Source: Bacillota bacterium (GTDB lineage: Bacteria > Bacillota > Clostridia > Acetivibrionales > DSM-1351). From it: 8,439 nt of DNA. The notes under the pieces are model-generated. The model was given only the letters and a program-made list of their open reading frames with translations. It made no database searches and had not been told where the DNA came from. The stretch covers positions 1 through 8,439 of the forward strand of contig JAEYNY010000195.1 in the NCBI GenBank assembly GCA_023412275.1, read 5' to 3'. Both the position numbers and the translations under genes were made by a program. Shown in pieces: positions 1 to 6,046 of this stretch; position 1 is the first letter of the stretch; each line of letters starts with the position of its first letter.

Positions 1-2004
1 GTTCTTATCCGGTAGTGATAAAATGGTACCCTTCTGGTTAAGGTTAACTATTAATACAGTATCACCAGGTTTGAGATTTTTAGGCGGTTTCACAAGCCCC
101 TGTCTAGGCATAATGGACTCAACCAGAGAATCATCCAAATTGTTTATACTCTTGTTAAGTCTTTGACGAAGCTCCTCGGTTTGTCTTCGTACTTCAGCCT
201 CTTCTTGCTCTTTTGCCAGTCTTTTCATTTCTGAAACCAACTCGTCTGCTTGACGTTTTGAATCTGTTAGAATTCGTCGTGCTTCTTCACGAGCCTTGCG
301 AAGTTCGCTTTCCTTCTGGGCTGCTAATCTTCTTTTTTGATCCTCCAGATCCTTTTTAAGTCGCTCCGCTTCCTGTCTGTAGCTTTCAGCACGCATTTTC
401 TCTTTTTCGGCCTCGCTACGGTTCTTTTCTATACTTAATAGTATATCCTCAAACCTTATATCTTCCTGAGACAGAAACTCCTTTGACCTTTCTATTATGT
501 CATCTTTCAGGCCAAGCCTTTTGGAAATTGCAAATGCATTGCTCTTTCCTGGCACACCTATAAGAAGCCTATAGGTAGGTCTAAGTGTTTCCACGTCAAA
601 TTCGCAAGATGCATTTTCAACTCCTGCAGTGGAAATAGCATAGACTTTTAGTTCGCTGTAGTGTGTTGTTGCCAGAGTTATAGCACCCATCTGGTGAAGA
701 GCCTCAAGAATTGACATAGCCAGAGCTGCCCCTTCTGTAGGGTCTGTCCCTGCCCCTAGCTCATCCAGCAGTATCAGTGACTTGTTATTGACACCACCAA
801 GTATATCTACAATATTCTTCATATGGGATGAAAATGTACTAAGGCTCTGCTCAATGCTTTGCTCGTCCCCAATGTCTGCATAAATCTTTTCAAAGACACA
901 CATCTCCGTTCCCTGATTTGCAGGAACCAGAAGCCCCGACTGTATCATTAAAGTAAACAGCCCCACAGTTTTGAGCGATACGGTTTTACCCCCTGTATTA
1001 GGCCCCGTAACAATCAAGGAACTGAATTTCTCACCAATCCAGAAATCAATTGGTATTACTTTTTGTGGATCCAGAAGAGGGTGTCTTCCTTTTTTAATAA
1101 TGATTTTACCTGTATCATTAATTCTAGGACAAATACAGTTATAGTCTACTGCCAGTTTTGCCTTTGCAAAAATAAAATCTAGTCTTGCCATTATACTCAT
1201 GTTTGCATTTAATTGTGGCAATATTAGAGAAGCATCCTGAGACAGCTCTGCAAGTATCCTGTCTATCTCCGTTTGCTCCTTAACCCTAAGCTGTTTTATA
1301 CTGTTGTTCGCTTCAACTACCGCCATTGGCTCAACAAACAATGTGGCACCGCTGGCAGAAGAATCATGTACCAATCCGGGTATATCTCCCTTATGCTCCT
1401 GTTTTACCGGGATTACATATCTGTCTCCCCTCATGGTTACAACAGATTCCTGAATAAACTTCTGATATTTTGTGGAACGAATAATGGAGTTCAGCTTATC
1501 CTTAATAGACGCCTGCTGCTCCTTAATCTGTCGTCTGATACTGCTTAGTGCCGGGCTTGCATTATCAGCTATCTCATCTTCACTTAATATGCAGTTCTCG
1601 ATTTTCTGTTCCAATCTCTGATTTGATTCAAGACAGGATATCAGTTCATTAACTATACTTGAGCTATTTTCGTCTATTTTATCGTTAGCGTAGCCCTTTA
1701 ACCTTCTTGCAGCTCTTAGAACTCCCGCCAATCGCAGCAATTCTCCGGGGTTAAGGACTCCTCCCATATCAAGCCTTTTAAGGGTCATCCTGATATCAGT
1801 AATTCCTCCAAGGGGTGGTGAACCCCTTCTCAGTATACAACTTACACCGTCATTGGTCTCTGACAGCATTTTTTCAACCGCACCTAAATCAGTTTGAGGA
1901 GTTAGCTCTAAAACAAGCTCCCTCCCCAATTCAGATGCAGTCAAGCCTTTTAATTTATCAATAATTTTATAAAATTCAAGTACTCTTTGAGTTTTTTCAT
2001 TCAT
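1..2004 (-). CDS. mutS2: Endonuclease MutS2, 3'-truncated by the window edge
   Basis: The frame is open from the ATG at 2004 to base 1, giving 668 residues (MNEKTQRVLEFYKIIDK...). Firmicute MutS2 is usually about 785-790 residues, so the C-terminal Smr nuclease domain lies beyond the window. Visible in order are the N-terminal MutS-like core, the stretch VTMRGDRYVIPVKQEHKG typical of MutS2, RHPLLDPQ, Walker A GPNTGGKT (residues 334-341), STFSSHM (389-395), Walker B ending in D414-E415 (LLDELGAGTDPTEG), TTHYSELK with H448, and a charged coiled coil at about 510-620. The family is a dimeric ATPase that lacks the mismatch-recognition domain of MutS. It has been linked to suppression of recombination and, in Bacillus subtilis, to splitting collided ribosomes. 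AAGGA seven bases before the ATG supports the start. I see no clear promoter in the 59 bases upstream, so transcription may come through from the acyl-CoA ligase gene. Confidence 0.96.
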   Translation of the reverse strand, partial: MNEKTQRVLEFYKIIDKLKGLTASELGRELVLELTPQTDLGAVEKMLSETNDGVSCILRRGSPPLGGITDIRMTLKRLDMGGVLNPGELLRLAGVLRAARRLKGYANDKIDENSSSIVNELISCLESNQRLEQKIENCILSEDEIADNASPALSSIRRQIKEQQASIKDKLNSIIRSTKYQKFIQESVVTMRGDRYVIPVKQEHKGDIPGLVHDSSASGATLFVEPMAVVEANNSIKQLRVKEQTEIDRILAELSQDASLILPQLNANMSIMARLDFIFAKAKLAVDYNCICPRINDTGKIIIKKGRHPLLDPQKVIPIDFWIGEKFSSLIVTGPNTGGKTVSLKTVGLFTLMIQSGLLVPANQGTEMCVFEKIYADIGDEQSIEQSLSTFSSHMKNIVDILGGVNNKSLILLDELGAGTDPTEGAALAMSILEALHQMGAITLATTHYSELKVYAISTAGVENASCEFDVETLRPTYRLLIGVPGKSNAFAISKRLGLKDDIIERSKEFLSQEDIRFEDILLSIEKNRSEAEKEKMRAESYRQEAERLKKDLEDQKRRLAAQKESELRKAREEARRILTDSKRQADELVSEMKRLAKEQEEAEVRRQTEELRQRLNKSINNLDDSLVESIMPRQGLVKPPKNLKPGDTVLIVNLNQKGTILSLPDKN

Positions 2005-2054
2005 AAGATAATCCTTCCAATTCATACGAAACGTCAGCTTCTATGATGATTTGG

Positions 2055-2081
2055 AAGTTTGAATCATGAAGATTCAAACTT
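2055..2081. repeat. Perfect inverted repeat spanning the acyl-CoA ligase stop codon
   Basis: Two 11-base arms (2055-2065 and 2071-2081) are exact reverse complements around a five-base loop. The ligase TGA stop (2064-2066) lies within the structure. Read on the minus strand the hairpin is followed by CCAAATC, so it lacks the U-tract of an intrinsic terminator. Read on the plus strand it is followed by TTTTA and can extend by two G-U pairs, so it resembles a terminator for antisense transcripts. On the minus strand it may instead protect the 3' end or partly insulate mutS2. The repeat is certain; its role is inferred. Confidence 0.6.
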
Positions 2082-3743
2082 TTTATGATCATCCTGACGA
2101 AGCTGTGCTCTTTTTATTTTTCCACTAATTGTTTTTGGTAATTCATCAACAAATTCTATTATTCTGGGATATTTGTATGGTGCCGTAACTTTCTTTACAT
2201 AATTCTGAATTTCTTTTTTCAATTCATCCGAAGGCTGATAACCTTTTGCAAGAACAATTGTTGCCTTTACAACTGTGCCTCTTATACTGTCAGGTGCACC
2301 GGTAACGGCACATTCTACAACTGACGGATGTTCAATTACAGCACTTTCTACTTCAAAGGGACTTATTCTGTAGCCTGATGCTTTTATAACGTCATCATTT
2401 CTTCCTACAAACCACAGGTAACCATGCTCATCCTTGTAAACAACATCACCCGTGTGGTATGTGTTATTATACCATACTCTGGCTGTTGATTCAGGATCTT
2501 TATAATATCCGCAGAACAAACCTGCCGGCTTATTGGTTTCAACATCCCTTATTACCAATTCACCCTCAACTCCAACCTGACAGGAATTCCCTTCCTCATC
2601 AACTACGTCTATGTTGTAGGCGGGATTTGGCATTCCCATTGCACCGGGATCTACCGGTAGCCATTCGTAGTTTGCTACAATTACGGTGGTTTCAGTCTGT
2701 CCGAATCCGTTTAATATTTCATGTCCCGTCAGCTTTTTGAACCTGTTGAATATCTCGGGATTCAAAGGTTCTCCTGCTGTTGAGCAATGCGTTAGTGATG
2801 ATAAATCAAATTTCGTAATATCATGCTGAAGCATAAACCTGTAAATTGTAGGCGGCGCACAGAAAGTCTTTATTTGATATTTTTCTATTTTCTCAAGGAG
2901 ATTGCAAGGATCAAATCTATCCATATCATATAAAAATTGAACTGCACCGCATATCCATTGTCCAAAAAGCTTGCCCCATGCAAACTTTGCCCAACCTGAA
3001 TCGGCAACTGTCAGATGCAGTCCATTTTCAACAACCCTGTGCCAGTACTTGGCTGTAACAATATGTCCAAGAGGATATGTAAAATCGTGTATTGCCATTT
3101 TAGGCATACTGGTGGTACCCGAAGTAAAATATATTATCATATAGTCTTTATTTTGAGTATCCAATTCTCCTTCAGGCCTTATCCAGTTACAGGAACATCC
3201 TTCTATTTCCTTATCGTAATCCAACCATTTATCCTTGGTACCGCCAACCATTATGTATCTTTTAACAGTTGGGGAATCCTCCATTGAATTCTCAACATGT
3301 TCTATAATCGCTGGATCATTATAGGCTATAATTGCCTTTACTTCTGCTGCATTATTTCTGTATACTATATCTTTCTTCATCAGTTGGTTTGTGGACGGAA
3401 TAAAGGTAACACCTATTTTCATAGCAGCAAATGCAAAGAAATAGAATTCATATCTTCTTCTTAAGATGAACATTACCTTATCTCCCTTGCCTAATCCATT
3501 GGCAATCAGGTAATTTGCAGTCTTGTCAGACCAATACTTCAACTCTCCGAAAGTAAACTTCTTTTCGTTTCCGTGGTCATCGCACCACACTAACGCTAGT
3601 CTATCTGGTTCCAGTCTTGCATACTCATCTATTATGTCATAAGCAAAGTTGAAGTTAGATGGAACATTTAGCTTAAAGTTCTCTCTAAAATCCTCATAGG
3701 ATTCAAAATCAGTTTTACTCAAATAACGTGTTTCCAAACTCAT
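2064..3743 (-). CDS. AMP-forming acyl-CoA synthetase, acetyl-/medium-chain acyl-CoA ligase type
   Basis: This 559-residue ANL-superfamily enzyme activates a carboxylic acid with ATP to an acyl-adenylate and then transfers the acyl group to coenzyme A. Visible motifs are the P-loop YFTSGTTSMPK (205-215), NGFGQTET (345-352), TGD (431-433), the hinge region GRNDDVIKASGYR with downstream SPFEVE (447-466), and the C-terminal PKTISGKIKR with catalytic Lys542. The block DSGWAKFAWGKLFGQW (248-263) is typical of acetyl-CoA synthetases and medium-chain acyl-CoA ligases. The length also fits that group. The substrate (acetate, propionate, a longer fatty acid or an aromatic acid) cannot be read from sequence. 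An ATG 21 bases upstream (3764) is open, but GGGAGGA at 3751-3757 sits eight bases before the ATG at 3743, so I chose that start. It follows an HTH-cupin gene after 39 bases and is probably co-transcribed with and regulated by it. Confidence 0.93.
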   Translation of the reverse strand: MSLETRYLSKTDFESYEDFRENFKLNVPSNFNFAYDIIDEYARLEPDRLALVWCDDHGNEKKFTFGELKYWSDKTANYLIANGLGKGDKVMFILRRRYEFYFFAFAAMKIGVTFIPSTNQLMKKDIVYRNNAAEVKAIIAYNDPAIIEHVENSMEDSPTVKRYIMVGGTKDKWLDYDKEIEGCSCNWIRPEGELDTQNKDYMIIYFTSGTTSMPKMAIHDFTYPLGHIVTAKYWHRVVENGLHLTVADSGWAKFAWGKLFGQWICGAVQFLYDMDRFDPCNLLEKIEKYQIKTFCAPPTIYRFMLQHDITKFDLSSLTHCSTAGEPLNPEIFNRFKKLTGHEILNGFGQTETTVIVANYEWLPVDPGAMGMPNPAYNIDVVDEEGNSCQVGVEGELVIRDVETNKPAGLFCGYYKDPESTARVWYNNTYHTGDVVYKDEHGYLWFVGRNDDVIKASGYRISPFEVESAVIEHPSVVECAVTGAPDSIRGTVVKATIVLAKGYQPSDELKKEIQNYVKKVTAPYKYPRIIEFVDELPKTISGKIKRAQLRQDDHKKFESS

Positions 3744-3750
3744 TCGTATA

Positions 3751-3757
3751 TCCTCCC
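3751..3757 (-). promoter_or_regulatory. Ribosome binding site fixing the acyl-CoA ligase start
   Basis: GGGAGGA on the minus strand lies eight bases before the ATG at 3743. It lies inside the longer reading frame that begins at 3764, which has no comparable site in front of it. This argues for the shorter 559-residue protein starting MSLETRYL. Confidence 0.8.
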
Positions 3758-3782
3758 AATACATTTAAACCATATTTTTAAA

Positions 3783-4331
3783 TTAAAGTAAAATTATAGT
3801 AAGGAATCTGGCTTCCTTACCGTCCAAGGCAATCTGTTTGTGAGGAAGTGAAGAGTTGAAATATAGAGAATCCCCTGGTTCCAAATCAAATTTCTCTTTC
3901 CCTATTAATACCTGCATTTTTCCTTCAAGACAGTAATTAAACTCCTGTCCTTTATGAGAAACCATTTCAGGACTATTTCCGGGATCAAGCACAACAAGCA
4001 TAGGTTCTATTTTTCTGTTTGAATATTTGTAAGCAAGACTTTCAAAGCTGTACTGGTCATATCTCTCAACTTTGAGACCTTCACCTTTTTTAACGTGGCA
4101 TATATCATGAAGCTTTGGTGATGTTCCGGTTAAAATTTCAGTAATGTTGACTTTATAAATCTCTGCAAGCTCATATAAAAGACTGACAGGAATATCGTCT
4201 TCGGCATTTTCGTATGATTTATACTGTGCAAGCTTTACTCCCAATTGCTCTGCAACTTCTTCTTCGGTAGACCCTGCCAGAAGCCTGAGTCCTTTTATTC
4301 TGACAGCAATGTCCTTGACTTTTTCATTCAT
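3783..4331 (-). CDS. XRE-family helix-turn-helix regulator with C-terminal cupin domain
   Basis: This 182-residue protein combines an N-terminal Cro/C1-type helix-turn-helix (about residues 6-68, including STEEEVAEQLGVKLAQYKSYE and LLYELAEIYKVNITEIL) with a C-terminal cupin barrel (about 105-182). Cupin motif 1 is SHKGQEFNYCLEG (125-137), retaining His126 and Glu130 but with Val in place of the usual first His. Motif 2 is LEPGDSLYFNSSLPHK with His164. Such proteins are cytoplasmic transcription factors whose cupin domain is thought to sense a small ligand. The ligand here is unknown; an organic acid or acyl-CoA would fit the ligase gene 39 bases downstream. An in-frame ATG at 4346 overlaps the GGAGG at 4340-4344, so the ATG at 4331, eight bases after it, is the likely start. 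Autoregulation is plausible given the repeats in its leader. Confidence 0.9.
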   Translation of the reverse strand: MNEKVKDIAVRIKGLRLLAGSTEEEVAEQLGVKLAQYKSYENAEDDIPVSLLYELAEIYKVNITEILTGTSPKLHDICHVKKGEGLKVERYDQYSFESLAYKYSNRKIEPMLVVLDPGNSPEMVSHKGQEFNYCLEGKMQVLIGKEKFDLEPGDSLYFNSSLPHKQIALDGKEARFLTIILL

Positions 4332-4339
4332 ATTTAAAA

Positions 4340-4344
4340 CCTCC
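4340..4344 (-). promoter_or_regulatory. Ribosome binding site fixing the HTH-cupin start
   Basis: GGAGG on the minus strand, followed by TTTTAAAT and the ATG at 4331. The upstream ATG at 4346 would place this motif inside the coding region and has no good site of its own, so the start at 4331 is favoured. Confidence 0.8.
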
Positions 4345-4349
4345 ATGAG

Positions 4350-4386
4350 TGTTATAACAATGTAAATATTACCTAAAAAATAACAA
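4350..4386 (-). promoter_or_regulatory. Possible operator repeats in the HTH-cupin leader
   Basis: A perfect 10-base palindrome TGTTATAACA (4350-4359) and two direct copies of TTGTTAT (minus strand; plus-strand ATAACAA at 4354-4360 and 4380-4386, 26 bases apart) lie between the -10 element and the ribosome binding site. Their position suits repression by the encoded HTH protein. AT-rich repeats of this size can arise by chance, so this is a candidate only. Confidence 0.3.
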
Positions 4387-4396
4387 CAATATTCTT

Positions 4397-4405
4397 ATTA
4401 TAGCA
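4397..4405 (-). promoter_or_regulatory. Extended -10 promoter of the HTH-cupin/acyl-CoA ligase unit
   Basis: TGCTATAAT on the minus strand is a perfect -10 hexamer with the TGn extension. Initiation would fall near 4390, about 60 bases before the HTH-cupin ATG. No good -35 hexamer is found at 16-18 bases, which is tolerable for extended -10 promoters. Confidence 0.6.
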
Positions 4406-4441
4406 TATTTAGCCAAGGAGGTTTATTATATTTTGCCTATT

Positions 4442-4732
4442 TCATTGTCTGATTTTTTTTCTCAGGACGGGATACAGCCAGAAACCAAGAGTCATAGTTA
4501 TAAGACAGGCAGATATACCAAAAAGAGATGGCATTGACCTAGAAAATAGAGTTTGAAATGTTATTTCTGAAGTTCTTTCCATATAAACCGCCGTATTAAT
4601 TATGATATACGTAAAAAAGAAGGCTATCCCCAGTAACTGAAATATATAATGCTGTCTCAGCAGATTAACTGCAAAACCTGCAATAAATATTATTATAAAA
4701 ACTGCTATTGAATACGAAAAAGCTGGTGACAT
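4442..4732 (-). CDS. Small integral membrane protein, function unknown
   Basis: This 96-residue hydrophobic protein has three likely membrane segments (about residues 5-25, 30-50 and 67-90) and a basic C-terminus (RKKIRQ). The loop between segments 2 and 3 (ERTSEITFQTLFSRS) is polar. GGAGG with a six-base spacer precedes the ATG, so expression as a real gene is well supported. I do not recognise a family. It lies between a terminator and the promoter of the HTH-cupin gene, so it may form its own short transcript. No terminator is evident after it, so readthrough into the HTH-cupin gene is possible. Confidence 0.75.
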   Translation of the reverse strand: MSPAFSYSIAVFIIIFIAGFAVNLLRQHYIFQLLGIAFFFTYIIINTAVYMERTSEITFQTLFSRSMPSLFGISACLITMTLGFWLYPVLRKKIRQ

Positions 4733-4761
4733 AAATATCCTCCATTTGATTTTTACGCATT

Positions 4762-4804
4762 AAAAAACACTGAATACTTTACAAATATTGTAATATACCC
4801 AGTG
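4762..4804 (-). terminator. Intrinsic terminator after the polytopic membrane protein gene
   Basis: On the minus strand, arms 4790-4804 and 4768-4782 form a 15-pair stem with three G-U pairs and one mismatch around a seven-base loop (AATATTT), followed directly by six T residues (4762-4767). It lies about 50 bases after the stop at 4857 and would end the DUF5685/J-domain/membrane-protein transcript. Confidence 0.75.
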
Positions 4805-4815
4805 CTTTTATTCAA
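4787..4815 (-). promoter_or_regulatory. Candidate sigma-A promoter for the small membrane protein
   Basis: On the minus strand, TTGAAT (4810-4815) and TACAAT (4787-4792) are separated by exactly 17 bases, placing initiation about 50 bases before the ATG at 4732. The -10 element lies within the terminator hairpin sequence, so the match could be fortuitous. Confidence 0.45.
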
Positions 4816-4856
4816 ATTATTTCTCATATAAAGGAAATCAAGACTAAACCACAAAT

Positions 4857-5372
4857 TTATATTTTAAGTTTTGGTTTTAGTGTAGACGAATAAAACCTTA
4901 TAAACAAAGTGTATACATAGTCATAAACCACAAAAACTATTTCCATCAAAGCTGCAACTATATACACAGGTGCAGCTAATTCAACACCCGCCATTATAAA
5001 TTCCTTTAGAAATACAAACCCAAGAAGCAGACATATATTAAAATAAACCAACTTTAATATATATTCAAAAACTCTGCTTTTCTGTCTCTCAAAATATAGT
5101 TTTAGTAGTCCGTAAACTCCGAAAAACACTATATATGGCAGTACTTCAAGTCTGGGAATCAAAACCGCCGACAAAACAGCAGATGCGGCATAAAAAGTCC
5201 ATCCTGCTTTTAGGCCGAATTCAATTATTATTATTGAAGTAAAAAGCGAGCTTATTGCATATAACGAAAGTCTGCTGGTAGGCAAAACCGATGCAAGAAA
5301 TACACATATGACGGTAAACCCAAGAAGAATTCCGCTTAATGTAATTTTTTTGGCTCTTATTGCGTTTTTCAT
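4857..5372 (-). CDS. Polytopic membrane protein of unknown function
   Basis: This 171-residue protein has a short basic N-terminus (MKNAIRAKK) and about six hydrophobic segments (roughly residues 11-30, 35-55, 57-72, 76-93, 104-124 and 132-158). It ends in a basic tail (KPKLKI). Its size and topology recall the substrate-binding S components of ECF transporters and DUF2232-type proteins, but I see no diagnostic motif and do not assign it. It begins 32 bases after the J-domain gene stop, behind a modest GAGG site, and is followed by a terminator. It is therefore most likely the last gene of the DUF5685/J-domain unit. It could be the membrane partner of those two soluble proteins, which is an inference from position only. 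Confidence 0.8.
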   Translation of the reverse strand: MKNAIRAKKITLSGILLGFTVICVFLASVLPTSRLSLYAISSLFTSIIIIEFGLKAGWTFYAASAVLSAVLIPRLEVLPYIVFFGVYGLLKLYFERQKSRVFEYILKLVYFNICLLLGFVFLKEFIMAGVELAAPVYIVAALMEIVFVVYDYVYTLFIRFYSSTLKPKLKI

Positions 5373-5404
5373 ATCTACCTCATAAATTTAGTTTGAATCT
5401 GGAA

Positions 5405-6046
5405 TTAACAGCAAGAAATTAAATCTCCTCCGCAGCACTCACACAATGAATCAGAACACCATAAACATGTACACATGTCACAAAAGCTTGGTCCTGCACC
5501 GTATCCACGATTAGCAGCATTACCCCGATACATGTTATTATTTACATTTATCCTGTTAAGTGCGTCCCTATATTCATAGTTGGATGGGTCCATGTTTACA
5601 GCCTGCTTGATATTCATTATCGCTTCATTGTACCAACCTTTTTTCATAAAGACCAGGCCACGCAGGTAAAACCATTCGGCGCTTCTGTTTTGAATGCTTT
5701 CAAGTAGTGATTCCGCAGCTGCAATATTTCCTGTATTTATATACATTCTTACCTGTCGGAAGTTGTCTCCCCCTGCATTTCCGCCCGCTGCACCGCCAAA
5801 ACCTGAAGCCCCTGCTGCTCCGCTTCTGCCACTCCAGCCATTGCTGGTTTTGGCAGTCTGACCTTTTCCTGTAAGATACTCATAAGCTTCATTTACTTCT
5901 CTGAGTTTTTCTTCTGCGAGTTTGGAAAGAGGATTATCATGGTATTGATCCGGATGATATTTCTTTACCTGTTCTCTGTATGCCTTTTTTATTTCTTCTT
6001 CTGATGCTCCCTCACTTATTCCTAGTACTTCATATGGATTTTTCAC
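5405..6046 (-). CDS. J-domain protein with TPR region and cysteine-rich C-terminal tail
   Basis: This 213-residue protein starts with a J domain (about residues 2-60, PYEVLGISEGASEEEIKKAY) containing the HPD motif (31-33) that stimulates DnaK-type Hsp70 ATPases. A Gly/Ala/Ser-rich linker (about 68-94) leads to a TPR-like region (about 98-165). Asn/Gly-rich residues and a tail with nine cysteines within residues 189-213 (CDMCTCLWC ... CECC ... SCC) follow. It is not canonical DnaJ, which is about 375 residues with a CxxCxGxG zinc domain. It is probably a specialised Hsp70 co-chaperone with a metal-binding or redox-active tail. There is no ATG. A GTG at 6055 lies only two bases after AGAGGAG, while the GTG at 6046 lies 11 bases after it and gives the usual MKNPYEVLG start, so I chose 6046. 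It overlaps the DUF5685 gene by 17 bases, which suggests translational coupling. Confidence 0.9.
   Translation of the reverse strand: MKNPYEVLGISEGASEEEIKKAYREQVKKYHPDQYHDNPLSKLAEEKLREVNEAYEYLTGKGQTAKTSNGWSGRSGAAGASGFGGAAGGNAGGDNFRQVRMYINTGNIAAAESLLESIQNRSAEWFYLRGLVFMKKGWYNEAIMNIKQAVNMDPSNYEYRDALNRINVNNNMYRGNAANRGYGAGPSFCDMCTCLWCSDSLCECCGGDLISCC

Noticed and set aside
1273..1548. 91-codon open frame on the plus strand
   Set aside because: It lies wholly inside mutS2 on the opposite strand, resembles no protein I know and has no good ribosome binding site. The mutS2 frame across it carries family motifs.
1..2004. Possible frameshift or pseudogene in mutS2
   Set aside because: Codon-by-codon checks at several places (about 1-60, 331-360, 661-780, 982-1011, 1261-1320, 1381-1440, 1681-1740 and 1945-2004) stay in one frame with family motifs. 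The missing C-terminus is due only to the window edge.
2459..2740. 93-codon open frame on the plus strand
   Set aside because: It lies antisense within the acyl-CoA ligase gene across its catalytic motifs; composition is unlike a real protein.
3015..3287. 90-codon open frame on the plus strand
   Set aside because: It lies antisense within the acyl-CoA ligase P-loop region, with no supporting signals.
3744..3764. Longer ligase start adding seven residues (MYWEDIR)
   Set aside because: The GGGAGGA site lies within this extension and is correctly spaced for the next ATG at 3743.
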